From Mesorhizobium sp. (GTDB lineage: Bacteria; Pseudomonadota; Alphaproteobacteria; Rhizobiales; Rhizobiaceae): a DNA stretch of 64,000 nucleotides. Location: NCBI GenBank assembly GCA_004020365.1, contig SAQR01000020.1, positions 31,255-95,254 of the forward strand. The letters run 5' to 3'. How positions within the stretch are numbered: the stretch's first letter is position 1; each line of letters opens with the position of its first letter. The position numbers and the translations under genes were made by a program. The notes beneath the pieces are model-generated. The model was not told where the DNA came from, did not search any database, and saw only the letters and a list, made by a program, of their open reading frames with translations. This document shows, in pieces, positions 20,200 through 29,333 of this stretch.

Positions 20200-20733
20200 A
20201 TGACCGATAGAAAGAACGTTCCTCTCGTGACCTTTCGCACGCGTGTTCGCGATGAGTCGATCGGGGGGCCAAATCCTTATCGGTGGGAGAACAAGACCTC
20301 CGACGATTATTTCGGGGGCAAGCGCGTTATCCTGTTCTCGCTGCCTGGCGCCTTCACCCCGACCTGCTCGACCTTCCAACTGCCCGATTTCGAAAAACTC
20401 TATGATCAATTTCTGGAACTGCGAATTGACGCGATCTACTGCGTCTCAGTCAACGATGCTTTCGTCATGAATGCGTGGGGAAAGTCCTTGGGGCTGCAGA
20501 AGATCGAGCTGATCCCAGACGGGTCGGGCGAGTTCACGCGCAAGATGGGCATGCTGGTCGCGAAGGACAATCTGGGCTTTGGCATGCGCTCCTGGCGATA
20601 CGCCGCTCTGATCGACGATGGCGTGGTGGAGCAGTGGTTCGAGGAGGAAGGCTTCTGTGACAACTGCGAGACGGACCCCTATGGCGTTTCATCCCCGCAA
20701 AACGTTCTCGACAAACTGAAGGCGGCGGCATGA
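20200..20733 (+). CDS. Peroxiredoxin (Prx5/AhpC-TSA type)
   Basis: 177 residues. The peroxidatic cysteine is C56 in LPGAFTPTCSTFQLPDFEKL, the Prx5 signature; two further cysteines near the C-terminus (EEGFCDNCETDPYG) may serve as resolving residues. Reduces peroxides in the cytoplasm. Co-directional with rpoN 70 bases downstream and behind a NifA/sigma54 promoter, the same arrangement as prxS-rpoN2 on the Rhizobium etli symbiotic plasmid. It probably protects fixing bacteroids. Confidence 0.92.
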   Translation: MTDRKNVPLVTFRTRVRDESIGGPNPYRWENKTSDDYFGGKRVILFSLPGAFTPTCSTFQLPDFEKLYDQFLELRIDAIYCVSVNDAFVMNAWGKSLGLQKIELIPDGSGEFTRKMGMLVAKDNLGFGMRSWRYAALIDDGVVEQWFEEEGFCDNCETDPYGVSSPQNVLDKLKAAA

Positions 20734-20802
20734 CCCAGAAGTGGCAAGTCTCACACAACCCCAGCACACACTAGAGCCTCCTCGGCAGATTACCGGTTCA
20801 AC

Positions 20803-22236
20803 ATGCATCTCTCAGCAAGCCTGCTTCAACGCCAGAAGCAACGTATGGTCTTATCGCCTCAAGCCATTGAAGCTATTCGCTTGCTGCGATTGACGCATAC
20901 TGAACTCCATCAGCTCGTGGAGCAGGCACTCGAGAAGAACCCCGTTTTGAAGCCTGACCCGTTTGACGACGTTTCGCCGCTGTCAGGGGTGGATCAGCGG
21001 AGCAGTCAAAGCAGAAGCGAAATCGGCGAATCGCCCATTGGCGGGCCGTCTGGCGGGCGCGGGCAATGGAAGTCGCAACGCAGTAGCGGCAACGATCGAC
21101 CTGCCGTCGAGGAGTTTACCGCCCACACCGAAACATTGCACGACCATGTCGCCCGCCAGGTCGCCCTCACCCCGTTCACCCCGCAGGAGCGGCTGATTGC
21201 CGGACAGCTCGCCGCCCATCTGGAGGACACTGGCTATCTTCAGGTAAACCTTTTCGATCTGGCCGGGAGGTTAAACGTTCGGCAAGCTGATGTGGAACGG
21301 GTCATCGGAATCTTGCAGCAATTTGATCCGCCGGGGATTTTTGCGCGAACTCTCAGCGAATGCCTGGAGATTCAGCTGCGCCAGCAAGACCGGTTCGACC
21401 CGGCTATGGCAGCTTTGGTCGCCAATCTCGAGATGCTTGCACGGGGGGATTTTCAGGGATTGAAGCAGCGTTGCGGAGTCGACGAGGAGGATCTCCTCGA
21501 CATGAGGAACGAAATCCGCGCGCTCGATCCCAAGCCTGGAGACCGGTTCCAGTCCGGGACGCCGGAAACCATCGTACCGGACGTCTGGGTAATGCCCAAG
21601 TCCGAAGGTGGATGGCGGGTGGAGCTTGATCCGGCCACGCTGCCCAAAGTGTTGATCAACCACACCTATGTCGCCGAAATCTCGCAGCTGACCAATCAAA
21701 ATCCGGAAGGCAAAGCGTTTCTCGACCATTGCCAGGAAAAAGGGAACTGGCTGATCAGCTGTCTCGAGCAGCGCGCTAAGACGATCCTTAAGGTTGCGAC
21801 CGAAATCGTGCGCCAGCAGGATGCCTTTTTTACACACGGCGTCGCCCATCTGCGGCCTCTCTGTCTCAAAAATGTCGCTGACGGGATCAAAATGCACCAG
21901 TCGACGGTAAGCCGGGTGGCTTCGAACAGGTACATGTTAACTCCGCGCGGGGTGTTCGAGCTGAAGTATTTTTTCACAGCGACAATCGCATCCTGCGAGG
22001 GCGGCGACGCGCACTCCGCCAAATCTGTCCGCCATCGGATCAAGGCAATCATCGCCGAAGAATCGCTCGACAAGGTACTTTCCGACGAAGACATCGTTGC
22101 TCAGCTCAAGCAGACCGGCATCAATGTCGCTCGCCGTACCGTCACCAAATATCGCGAGGCGATGAACATCCCTTCCTCCATACTACGGCGCCGTGATAAG
22201 CGGTTGTCCGCAGCTGCGATCAAGCGAAGTGACTAA
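20803..22236 (+). CDS. rpoN: RNA polymerase sigma-54 factor (symbiotic copy)
   Basis: Sigma54 directs polymerase to -24/-12 promoters and needs an AAA+ activator such as NifA. 477 residues. The N-terminal Gln/Leu-rich activator-interacting region starts SASLLQRQKQRMVLSPQAIE. The DNA-binding part includes the helix-turn-helix HQSTVSRVASNRYMLTPRG and the RpoN box ARRTVTKYRE at residues 443-452. It lies behind a sigma54/NifA promoter, so its expression depends on its own product. The stop overlaps the converging nifQ stop by 4 bases. Confidence 0.97.
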   Translation: MHLSASLLQRQKQRMVLSPQAIEAIRLLRLTHTELHQLVEQALEKNPVLKPDPFDDVSPLSGVDQRSSQSRSEIGESPIGGPSGGRGQWKSQRSSGNDRPAVEEFTAHTETLHDHVARQVALTPFTPQERLIAGQLAAHLEDTGYLQVNLFDLAGRLNVRQADVERVIGILQQFDPPGIFARTLSECLEIQLRQQDRFDPAMAALVANLEMLARGDFQGLKQRCGVDEEDLLDMRNEIRALDPKPGDRFQSGTPETIVPDVWVMPKSEGGWRVELDPATLPKVLINHTYVAEISQLTNQNPEGKAFLDHCQEKGNWLISCLEQRAKTILKVATEIVRQQDAFFTHGVAHLRPLCLKNVADGIKMHQSTVSRVASNRYMLTPRGVFELKYFFTATIASCEGGDAHSAKSVRHRIKAIIAEESLDKVLSDEDIVAQLKQTGINVARRTVTKYREAMNIPSSILRRRDKRLSAAAIKRSD

Positions 22237-22832
22237 CCGGCATTCCTGGTCGGCGAGAGGCGACTCTCAACTTCCTCCGGGCCGAAGCAGCTTTCGAAGT
22301 CATGGCATTCCCGACAACTGGGTGCAGTGCATGACGAAAAGCCTTCGGCCTCACACAGCTTGCGGTAAAAGTACTTTTTCCATTTCATGTTTTCTGTGTT
22401 GCCTGCCGCCAGCGCGGGAAAATGTCTGGCAAGCAGGCGGCTGAGCTCAGCGCGATTTGAGAGGCCAAGATCCCGCCAAAGATGGTCCGTGCGCATCGCA
22501 CGCCGGGCGATGATCTTGGCCAAGCGGGCGCTCGCCGGGTCGCCCGGCGCAGCATGCGCTAGCAGCAGCCGGCGCAGCAGCTCCTCTTCCAGTTCCGGCT
22601 CGGGCTCGCTCAACTCCTCCAAAGCGAATACGCTGCTGGAGGTAGACGGGAAAGTTGCGGCCAAGACATCACGCAATTCGACAGACGAAAGGCCTGTCCC
22701 CTCCGTCGCCAACACCTCGCCCGCCTGGACCTCCTCAAGCGAACGCGAAAGCACGCAGGGCAGCACATGCTGATCGAAGCTCCTCCCTAGCTCGGACCCA
22801 CGCCATTGCGCGCGTGGATAGGCAGCCATCAT
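22233..22832 (-). CDS. nifQ: NifQ, molybdenum donor for FeMo-cofactor
   Basis: NifQ carries a Mo-Fe-S cluster and supplies molybdenum to NifEN/NifH. 199 residues from ATG 22832; an alternative ATG at 22865 overlaps the end of the LLM gene. The cluster-binding motif near the C-terminus reads CTAPSCRECHDFESC (C-x4-C-x2-C-x5-C), after MKWKKYFYRKLCEAEGF, both typical of NifQ. It is the last gene of the P450 operon, so molybdenum supply is co-regulated with that pathway. Confidence 0.92.
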   Translation of the reverse strand: MMAAYPRAQWRGSELGRSFDQHVLPCVLSRSLEEVQAGEVLATEGTGLSSVELRDVLAATFPSTSSSVFALEELSEPEPELEEELLRRLLLAHAAPGDPASARLAKIIARRAMRTDHLWRDLGLSNRAELSRLLARHFPALAAGNTENMKWKKYFYRKLCEAEGFSSCTAPSCRECHDFESCFGPEEVESRLSPTRNAG

Positions 22833-22846
22833 CGTAACGGCCGGCT

Positions 22847-23899
22847 TCAGCTTCCGGCATGACAAAGCGCCTTGTTGACCGCAGGGATGATCTTGTCGCC
22901 CCAGAGCTCGATCTGGCGCAGCATCGTCTTTTGGTCGAAGTCGCCCAATTGAGTCTGAACTGCGATCTGGTCCGGTTTCAAGACATCGATCTCTTCCAGC
23001 AGGCGATCAATCACGCGATTTACGCTGCCAATCGGCAAATTTTTGCGCATGGTCTCGAAGGACAGATCCTGCTGGGTCGGTGTCTCCTGCAGCAGGTAGC
23101 CATCGTGGCTCTGTTGGCGGCGCTGATGCAGGGCTTCAGAAAGCCGGCGCTGGAAGCGGGCATTGTCGAGATAGCTGTTGATCTCCAACTCGTCGTGGCT
23201 GGCATAGCAGCAGCGCAGCAGCGATATCTTGACGTCGGTGACGTTCTTTTCCTCGGATGCCGCCGCCCTCTCGACTGATTCACGCAGTGTGGTCAAAGTC
23301 TCTAAGCCGTCGTGGAAGGCTGTGACAAAAAAATTGTGCCCCTCGCGGTAGGCCCGAGCCATCCGTGCGGCTCCGCCAGCGATCCAGATAGGCGGCGTCG
23401 GCTGCTGGACTGTGCGGACCGAAATCGCTGTTGGGGGGATCTTCTCATACTGGCCGTCGTGTTCGAAGACGTTTTGGTTGAGGCCCTTGAGAATGATGTC
23501 CAGGTATTCCGAAAAGACGGCCGGCGCCTCATCGATGTCCACGCCGAACCGTTCGAACTCGAACTGCTGGTATCCCAAGCCTACGCCGAGCTCGAGACGG
23601 CCGTTCGCAACGATGTCGGCGAAGCCGATCTCGGACAGCAGGCGCTGCGGTTGGTAAAGCGGCAGCACGCAGACGGCAGTGCCCAGGCGAATCGTGCTTG
23701 TCAAGCCGGCGCAGTGCGCCACCATCATCAGCGGGGATGGTATGAGGCTGTAATTGTTGAAGTGGTGCTCAGCAAACCACGCGGTGTTGAACCCAGCCTG
23801 CTCCGAAGCGACGGCCTGTTCGATGGAGTTGCGGATGACGCTTTCTGAGGATTGGTGATAGCCACGCTGGGCGGCCAGAATGAAAGTGGCAAATTCCAT
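22847..23899 (-). CDS. LLM-class flavin-dependent monooxygenase (y4vJ-like)
   Basis: 350 residues, luciferase-like barrel: QAGFNTAWFAEHHFNNYS, TSTIRLGTAVCVLPLYQPQR, ANGRLELGVGLGYQ, TPPIWIAGGAARMARAYREG. The start ATG has GAGGAG 7 bases upstream. Its place between a double SDR and nifQ matches my memory of the y4vI-y4vJ-nifQ order on the NGR234 symbiotic plasmid. It probably oxidises an intermediate of the P450 pathway; the substrate is unknown. Confidence 0.87.
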   Translation of the reverse strand: MEFATFILAAQRGYHQSSESVIRNSIEQAVASEQAGFNTAWFAEHHFNNYSLIPSPLMMVAHCAGLTSTIRLGTAVCVLPLYQPQRLLSEIGFADIVANGRLELGVGLGYQQFEFERFGVDIDEAPAVFSEYLDIILKGLNQNVFEHDGQYEKIPPTAISVRTVQQPTPPIWIAGGAARMARAYREGHNFFVTAFHDGLETLTTLRESVERAAASEEKNVTDVKISLLRCCYASHDELEINSYLDNARFQRRLSEALHQRRQQSHDGYLLQETPTQQDLSFETMRKNLPIGSVNRVIDRLLEEIDVLKPDQIAVQTQLGDFDQKTMLRQIELWGDKIIPAVNKALCHAGS

Positions 23900-24037
23900 G
23901 ATTTCTCCTCGTTATAGACACGTCAGCCGACCGGGAATGTGCTCGGCATGCGCATGCTTGGATCTCAAGCACCTCGGGTGCGTCGTGGAGCCGAGGCTTC
24001 ATAATGCTCGGCCGGTCGCCCTGCGAATGCCTGGCAA

Positions 24038-25639
24038 TTAACCTGCGGCCTCCGCAAAACATTCGTCATAGAGTTCGCTGGCGTTTCCCGCATCACCGAA
24101 CGAGGTCCAGCCGCCGTCCACGTAGAGGATCGAGCCGTTGATGTATGAGGCGTCAGACGAAGCAAGGAAGAACGATGCATCTGCGACGTCTTCTGGCCGT
24201 CCCATCCTGCCCATGGGGATGCGTCGTCCGATTGCTGCCAGGTCGATGCGGCCGGCTTTGGCCAACTGAGCAAGTGCGGGCGTGCGGATGTGGCCAGGAG
24301 CGACGGTGGCTGTCCGAATTCCGACCGGGCCGAGTTCGGCCGCCATGCAACGGGTCAGCATATCCATCCCCGCCTTGGAGGCGCCGTAGGCATGGCGCGG
24401 CGCGAACGGCAGAAAGCTGTCGATCGACCCGAGATTGAGGATCACGCCGCCCGGGCGCATAGCCTTGATCGCTTCGCGCGCGCAGGTGAAGGCGCCGGTA
24501 AGGTTGACATCCAGGACGTGTTCGAGCTGTTTCGACAGTTGCTCGATCGCAGGCACAATCCTGTCGGCGGTATCAGCACTATTGACCAGAACATCGATAT
24601 ACCCGAAGCGTCGCCTCAGCTCTTCGAACATCGACACCACATCGCTCTCGACGGCCACGTCCAGCGATTTCGCCAGATGCTTGCCGGGGAGCGATGTAGC
24701 CAGCTCTGCCGCTGCAGTGCCATCTTTATCAGCAATCACGACGGTGTCGCCGTTCGCGGCAAAGCGGCGAGCGACGGCCGCGCCAATGCTTTTTGCGCCA
24801 CCGGTGACGAGCACGATTCGCGCATCTGTGCATTCGGCCGGACAGGAGAGCTCGGCTTGGAGCGCACTATCCACCGGCGGGTGAGCATCCCCCGGCTGGT
24901 TGAATGACATCCAGCCTCCGTCGACTGCCAGCACCGAGCCGGTGATGTAGCGCGCCTGCGTGCTGCTCAGAAAACGCACGACCCTGGCGATCTCGTCGGG
25001 GCGAGCCAAGCGCCCCATCGGCACGCGGCGGCGTATCGCCGCGAGGTCCATTTTGCCAGCGCGTGCCAGTTCTGTGACCATTGGGGTGCGGACGGAGCCC
25101 GGCGCCACCGCCGTGACGCGGATTCCTCGCATAGCCCACTCGCACGCAAGGGACTTTGTCAACGAGATCACGCCAGCTTTCGAGGCTGCGTAGGCGTTGC
25201 GCCTGGGATTGCCGACCACGCCCGCCATCGAAGCCACATTGACGATCGCACCGCCCGGCCTCATGCGCCGCGCCGCTTCCCGGGCCATAACGAATGGCCC
25301 AATAAGGTTCACTGTCACGCCGCGTCGGAAGGTATCGACAGCGGTGTCGATGATCCTATCCATCGTGGGTCCAACCGCCGCATTGTTGATGAGGACATCG
25401 ATTTGCGCGAACCGTGCTTCGACCTGGCCGAAAAGTGAGAGCATGTCCTTCTCTCGCGACACATCGCACTCCAGACCGACGTGCGGCGACCCGAGATCCC
25501 GAGCCAGTTCAACCACACCACTGCCCGGAAGGTCCACCGCAACTACAGTGTCTCCGTCCGCGGCAAGGATATCGACCAGGGCACGGCCGATCCCGCCCGC
25601 GGCGCCTGTGATGATTACGGTGCGTGCTGCCAGTTTCAC
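24038..25639 (-). CDS. Tandem two-domain short-chain dehydrogenase (y4vI-like)
   Basis: A single chain of 533 residues with two complete SDR domains. GTG 25639 is taken as the start because GGAGAA lies 6 bases upstream and the text from VKLAARTVIITGAAGGIG is family-like, whereas the frame above it is not. Domain 1 has TGAAGGIG and YAASKAG; domain 2 has TGGAKSIG and YGASKAG. Each ends with the usual Y-x-TGS/NGS and VDGGW. The second glycine motif is slightly unusual (KSIG), but the catalytic Ser-Tyr-Lys set is present in both. NAD(P)-linked oxidoreductase in the P450 operon. Confidence 0.88.
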   Translation of the reverse strand: MKLAARTVIITGAAGGIGRALVDILAADGDTVVAVDLPGSGVVELARDLGSPHVGLECDVSREKDMLSLFGQVEARFAQIDVLINNAAVGPTMDRIIDTAVDTFRRGVTVNLIGPFVMAREAARRMRPGGAIVNVASMAGVVGNPRRNAYAASKAGVISLTKSLACEWAMRGIRVTAVAPGSVRTPMVTELARAGKMDLAAIRRRVPMGRLARPDEIARVVRFLSSTQARYITGSVLAVDGGWMSFNQPGDAHPPVDSALQAELSCPAECTDARIVLVTGGAKSIGAAVARRFAANGDTVVIADKDGTAAAELATSLPGKHLAKSLDVAVESDVVSMFEELRRRFGYIDVLVNSADTADRIVPAIEQLSKQLEHVLDVNLTGAFTCAREAIKAMRPGGVILNLGSIDSFLPFAPRHAYGASKAGMDMLTRCMAAELGPVGIRTATVAPGHIRTPALAQLAKAGRIDLAAIGRRIPMGRMGRPEDVADASFFLASSDASYINGSILYVDGGWTSFGDAGNASELYDECFAEAAG

Positions 25640-25787
25640 GAGAGCTTCTCCACGATGACCGCTTGTGATCTCAGCCCATCGACCTTGGGCGGAATGAAGG
25701 GTCGAGCCAAATCGTTGCAGTGACCGCCAGTTGCGGCCCCACACAGATCTCAATCCCGCAAGGCGCTCATCCTCCATTTCTACCCAC

Positions 25788-26636
25788 TTATGCAGCTCCC
25801 AGTTGGGGACCCTCGACGCCATCTTGGTCGGTGGGGATGTGACGCTTGAGCAGCTGGTAGATGGGATCGTCTGGATGTGGTGCTCCAATCGGCTGTCGCC
25901 GGCCGAACCTATCTGCCTCAAGAATCGCTGGCGGGATTTGCTCCTCAACCCAATCGTAGACGACTGTCCGTTCCGCAATTCGCCACTCGTCCTGCCTCTT
26001 CTGAAACAGATCGCAGTAACGGCCGCAAAGCAGCGTCTGACGTATTTCTTGGTCTGTATCCGGTCCGCGTTGCAGCGCGGTGAAATAGCTCTCGACCGCG
26101 GCCTCTGCTGAACTGATGAAGTCGATCAGGCTGTTCGTGATTTGATGGATGTTACGCTGCCCCGGCAGACCGAGAGCAAATTGGATGAAGTCCTCTGCCG
26201 GTCCGCAATAGGGACCGTGCCTGTCATACGCTTCGGGCCAGTATGCGCTACGCAGCGCCGCCTCATCGGCGCGGTCTATCCCGCGGCAGTACCGATACAG
26301 GCAGTTGCGGATCGCCTCTCGGTCACGCAGTTCGGTAATTTTCGCGTGGTCGACAGGTTCTGTCGCGAATTGTATGATTGTTTTGTCCTTCCCGACGCCA
26401 GTCTGCACTTTGCGTGTGTCTCTCTCTACAATTGAGTTAGCGGGGGGCTCGTCAACTTCCAGAGCTTGTTCGGGGCAGGCTCTTACCCCTTGTGAGGCAA
26501 GCAGTTGCTCCCCATCGGCAACATCAATATCACCGGGCAAGATGTAGCCGTCGTCATCAAGCTTGAAGACTCTCGGCGCCCGCGCCAAGCAGCGCGCATG
26601 ACCCTGGCATCTGGCTTTGTGTACGATGACACGCAT
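25788..26636 (-). CDS. [3Fe-4S] ferredoxin fused to a SnoaL/NTF2-like domain
   Basis: 282 residues from ATG 26636 (GGAG 8 bases upstream). Residues 1-63 form a P450-type ferredoxin with C10, C16 and C54-P (CQGHARC, then [13 protein letters not shown]). Residues about 64-98 are a linker. Residues 99-245 match a SnoaL-like (NTF2-fold) domain: [41 protein letters not shown]-type text, [20 protein letters not shown]. The ferredoxin should feed the P450 encoded 29 bases upstream. The NTF2 domain may be a hydratase, isomerase or dehydratase on the same substrate. I know no characterised protein with this architecture. Confidence 0.82.
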   Translation of the reverse strand: MRVIVHKARCQGHARCLARAPRVFKLDDDGYILPGDIDVADGEQLLASQGVRACPEQALEVDEPPANSIVERDTRKVQTGVGKDKTIIQFATEPVDHAKITELRDREAIRNCLYRYCRGIDRADEAALRSAYWPEAYDRHGPYCGPAEDFIQFALGLPGQRNIHQITNSLIDFISSAEAAVESYFTALQRGPDTDQEIRQTLLCGRYCDLFQKRQDEWRIAERTVVYDWVEEQIPPAILEADRFGRRQPIGAPHPDDPIYQLLKRHIPTDQDGVEGPQLGAA

Positions 26637-26665
26637 AGCGAACTCCAATGTCGTTGGCGGAAACT

Positions 26666-27931
26666 TCAGGACCAGTCCAGGATCAGATTCTCGATCCCGA
26701 ACACATGGCCGCCGAAGGTGATGGGTTCAGTCCCTGTCTTGATCCGAAAGGCTGGGATGCGCGCCAGCCACTCCTCCAGGCCAATGACAATCTCCCGCCG
26801 GGCAAGGTGTGAGCCAAGACAACGATGGGGACCATAGCCAAAGGCAGCGTGCCGGTTGTCCTCGCGCGCCAGATCGATCTCATTCGGGTATTCGAATTCC
26901 GCCGGGTCACGATTGGCAATCATCGTGGCACAGGAAACATAGTCTCCCTTGCGGATCGGCGCGCCTTTGAAGTCGACATCCTTCGTTGCCACTCGGATCA
27001 TCTGAATGGTCGAATAGGCGCGCAGCAATTCTTCCGCGGCGACGGCAATCCGGTCCGGTTCGCTTCGTAGCAATTCCTGATCTTTGGGGTTGCGCGCGAG
27101 ATGGGCCAAGTCGAAGCATATGGCTGCTGAGACCGTGTCGAGCCCCGCGACGAACACAAGCACGCCGATGCCACGGACTTCTTCGTCACTGAGCAGACGG
27201 CCCTCGACCTTTGCCTTCACGATGAAGGTCATGAAATCATCGACCGGCTCCTTGCGGCGCTCGGTGGCAAGTTCGTCGATGAAGGCCACGATCGTCCGGG
27301 CTGCGGGTGGTCGTTGCTCCTTATCGCCGTGGAGCAGATCTCTAGCCCAGCCGACAAATGTTTCTAGTCCGTCGTCCGAAAGCCCAATAAAGCGAAGGAA
27401 GATATTGACCGCGAACGGAACTGCAAAATCCTTCATGATGTCGCAGCTCGTGCCTGATGCGGCGATCCTGTCGATCAGCTTGATCGCTCGTTCCCGGACA
27501 GCCGGCTCCAATGCCATTACCCGCTTTGGCGAAAGCAGCGGATTGAGCAGTGAGCGAAAAACACCGTGGAATGGCGGATCGAGCTCAAGCGGGATCATCG
27601 GCCAGCTCTCGCCGAGCACAGAGGCGAAGATGCTGCGATGGCTGGAAAACGTTTCGGTGTCCTGCAGCACCCGGCGCTGGTCGCTCGCGCGAGTGATGAC
27701 CCAGGTACCCCGACCGTCGCGCGTGTTGCTGGTTGAATAAAAGATCGGAGGCCCGGCATGAACGCAAGCAACCGCTGCATGCGGATCCCCGTTGGCCGTC
27801 GGCAACATGCCGGGCGACGTAAACAGGCTGAAGTCCCTCACCATTTCGGGCGGGACATGATCTGGAACCGGCCGCGATTTAACCGCGCCAGAATCGAGAG
27901 ACCGTTCATGAGATGCTGTCGGCATTTGCAT
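26666..27931 (-). CDS. Cytochrome P450 (CYP127-like)
   Basis: 421 residues, soluble bacterial P450. The I-helix motif is [12 protein letters not shown], the ExxR region is AEELLRAYS, and the heme cysteine is C371 in [17 protein letters not shown]. The first ATG (27931) lies only about 12 bases after the -12 element. The true start is therefore either almost leaderless or an internal ATG (27925, or further in at PPEMVRDF); I see no clear ribosome site. First gene of an operon with ferredoxin, SDR, LLM and nifQ. The family assignment rests on context shared with rhizobial CYP127. Confidence 0.88.
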   Translation of the reverse strand: MQMPTASHERSLDSGAVKSRPVPDHVPPEMVRDFSLFTSPGMLPTANGDPHAAVACVHAGPPIFYSTSNTRDGRGTWVITRASDQRRVLQDTETFSSHRSIFASVLGESWPMIPLELDPPFHGVFRSLLNPLLSPKRVMALEPAVRERAIKLIDRIAASGTSCDIMKDFAVPFAVNIFLRFIGLSDDGLETFVGWARDLLHGDKEQRPPAARTIVAFIDELATERRKEPVDDFMTFIVKAKVEGRLLSDEEVRGIGVLVFVAGLDTVSAAICFDLAHLARNPKDQELLRSEPDRIAVAAEELLRAYSTIQMIRVATKDVDFKGAPIRKGDYVSCATMIANRDPAEFEYPNEIDLAREDNRHAAFGYGPHRCLGSHLARREIVIGLEEWLARIPAFRIKTGTEPITFGGHVFGIENLILDWS

Positions 27932-27942
27932 GCAATCGTTGG

Positions 27943-27958
27943 TGCAAGCTCCGTGCCG
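27943..27958 (-). promoter_or_regulatory. Sigma54 promoter of the P450-to-nifQ operon
   Basis: On the minus strand the site reads CGGCACGGAGCTTGCA, matching TGGCACG-N4-TTGCA at all positions but the first. Confidence 0.87.
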
Positions 27959-28041
27959 AATTCGTCTTTCGATAATCCTTGCCGTTTGCTGGGCAACAGG
28001 TGGCGCCTGTGCTGACTTACTGGTCGGGATTGCAACATTCT

Positions 28042-28057
28042 TGTCCAGCGTCGGACA
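28042..28057. promoter_or_regulatory. NifA upstream activator sequence for the P450 operon
   Basis: A perfect TGT-N10-ACA (TGTCCAGCGTCGGACA) about 85 bases upstream of the -24 box. Its sequence is very close to the prx-rpoN site (TGTCCGGCTTCGGACA). Confidence 0.86.
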
Positions 28058-29333
28058 CAGAATGTAGAAAGCTAGACACCGACTTGGAGCAACTCAATTG
28101 GTGGGATCGCTAGCCGATCATGTGCCCGGGGAGCATCCAGTTCGAAAGGTTGCGCTAAGCGGTTTGGTGACTTGGCCGAGGTCACCCAGGTGGAAATGAC
28201 CAACACTTGTTCGTGAGCCTAGTGGCGCTCCCCTCGATGATGTCTGGCGGGGTGGTTAGCCGCCTCCGTGGGACAAGGTCAGTCTACAAGAATGGGCTAT
28301 AGCCTCTCCTCGCCTGCCTCATTGGCCCTCCTTCAGAGCCGGCCACACGAGCTTTCGTCTTTCAGCACGGCGTTTTCTCGCCAGCTACCAGAGCCACACC
28401 GATGCCGTTAATGAGCGTCCAGTCGAGGGGTTGTGTGGCCCTGTCCATCTTGCCCAGCACCTTGGCTTCGCATTTGCCGGTGCGGCGGAAAGCCTTCAAG
28501 ACGCAGTTCTTGACCTTCTCCAGATCAGCCTCGGACGGATATCGGCAAGGGTTCAGCTCGTCCTTTTGAACTTGCGCATCTTCGTGTTGGCGAACCCCAG
28601 GCCGCCCGACATATTTGCGGCCTATCCGGCACCTCAACTTCGAACAACCTTGCGGCAAGCTCTTGGGATAGCCCACGCTCGTGCCTCCACCACCCGCTCA
28701 GCAGAGCCAGATTTGTCGTTGATGGCACGGTACTTGCGCAGTCATTCGCAGACGCGTCACGGACCGAGAGTGTCGTCCCATGAATTCAATCACCAAAAAG
28801 GCCGCCCGACGTTGCTGGGACCGCCTGCAATTACCTTATCCCAGAATTGGGAGCAACGGCTTCAAAAGGGATAACTCATCACCTCAATTCTGTCGATCGC
28901 GCGGCCATCGAACCGCAGCCATCGATCAGACTTCCGCCTCGTTGCACTCATTGCGACCGCCTTGGTGCTTGCGACGACCGCTCAATTCTGGCTGCCAGGA
29001 TAACCGCATATGGCGACGGAACTTCCTGCTTCAAAGCAATATAGAGATCGTCGATCATCCCCCCATCAAGGCCTCGATCGAGGACACCGCGTTCGGCTTG
29101 CTTGGTTCGCAGTGAACAGGCCGCACTTCGACGGATGCGATCGATGCGACCGCGCCGAGAACTCTCCCGCATTGTCGACGGTTGTGTCCGTCGGCCCTCC
29201 GATGAGGCCTCGGATGCGTGGGCGCCGAGGCCTCGACTGAGGCCGACTGGCCGCCGCCGGAAGGTCTAGCGGCTTTGATCCCCGGCGATATAGCCACCCC
29301 TGCTGCAACAGCTCCTAGCTGGAGAACTCATTC
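28058..29333. other. Long region without a recognised gene
   Basis: Nearly 1.3 kb between the P450 regulatory site and the MFS gene. A 104-codon minus ORF at 28362-28676 (basic, with several cysteines, ending LVAGEKTPC) and a 111-codon plus ORF at 28780-29115 are the longest. Neither resembles a family I know or has a convincing ribosome site. The stretch has the look of decayed coding sequence. Confidence 0.4.
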
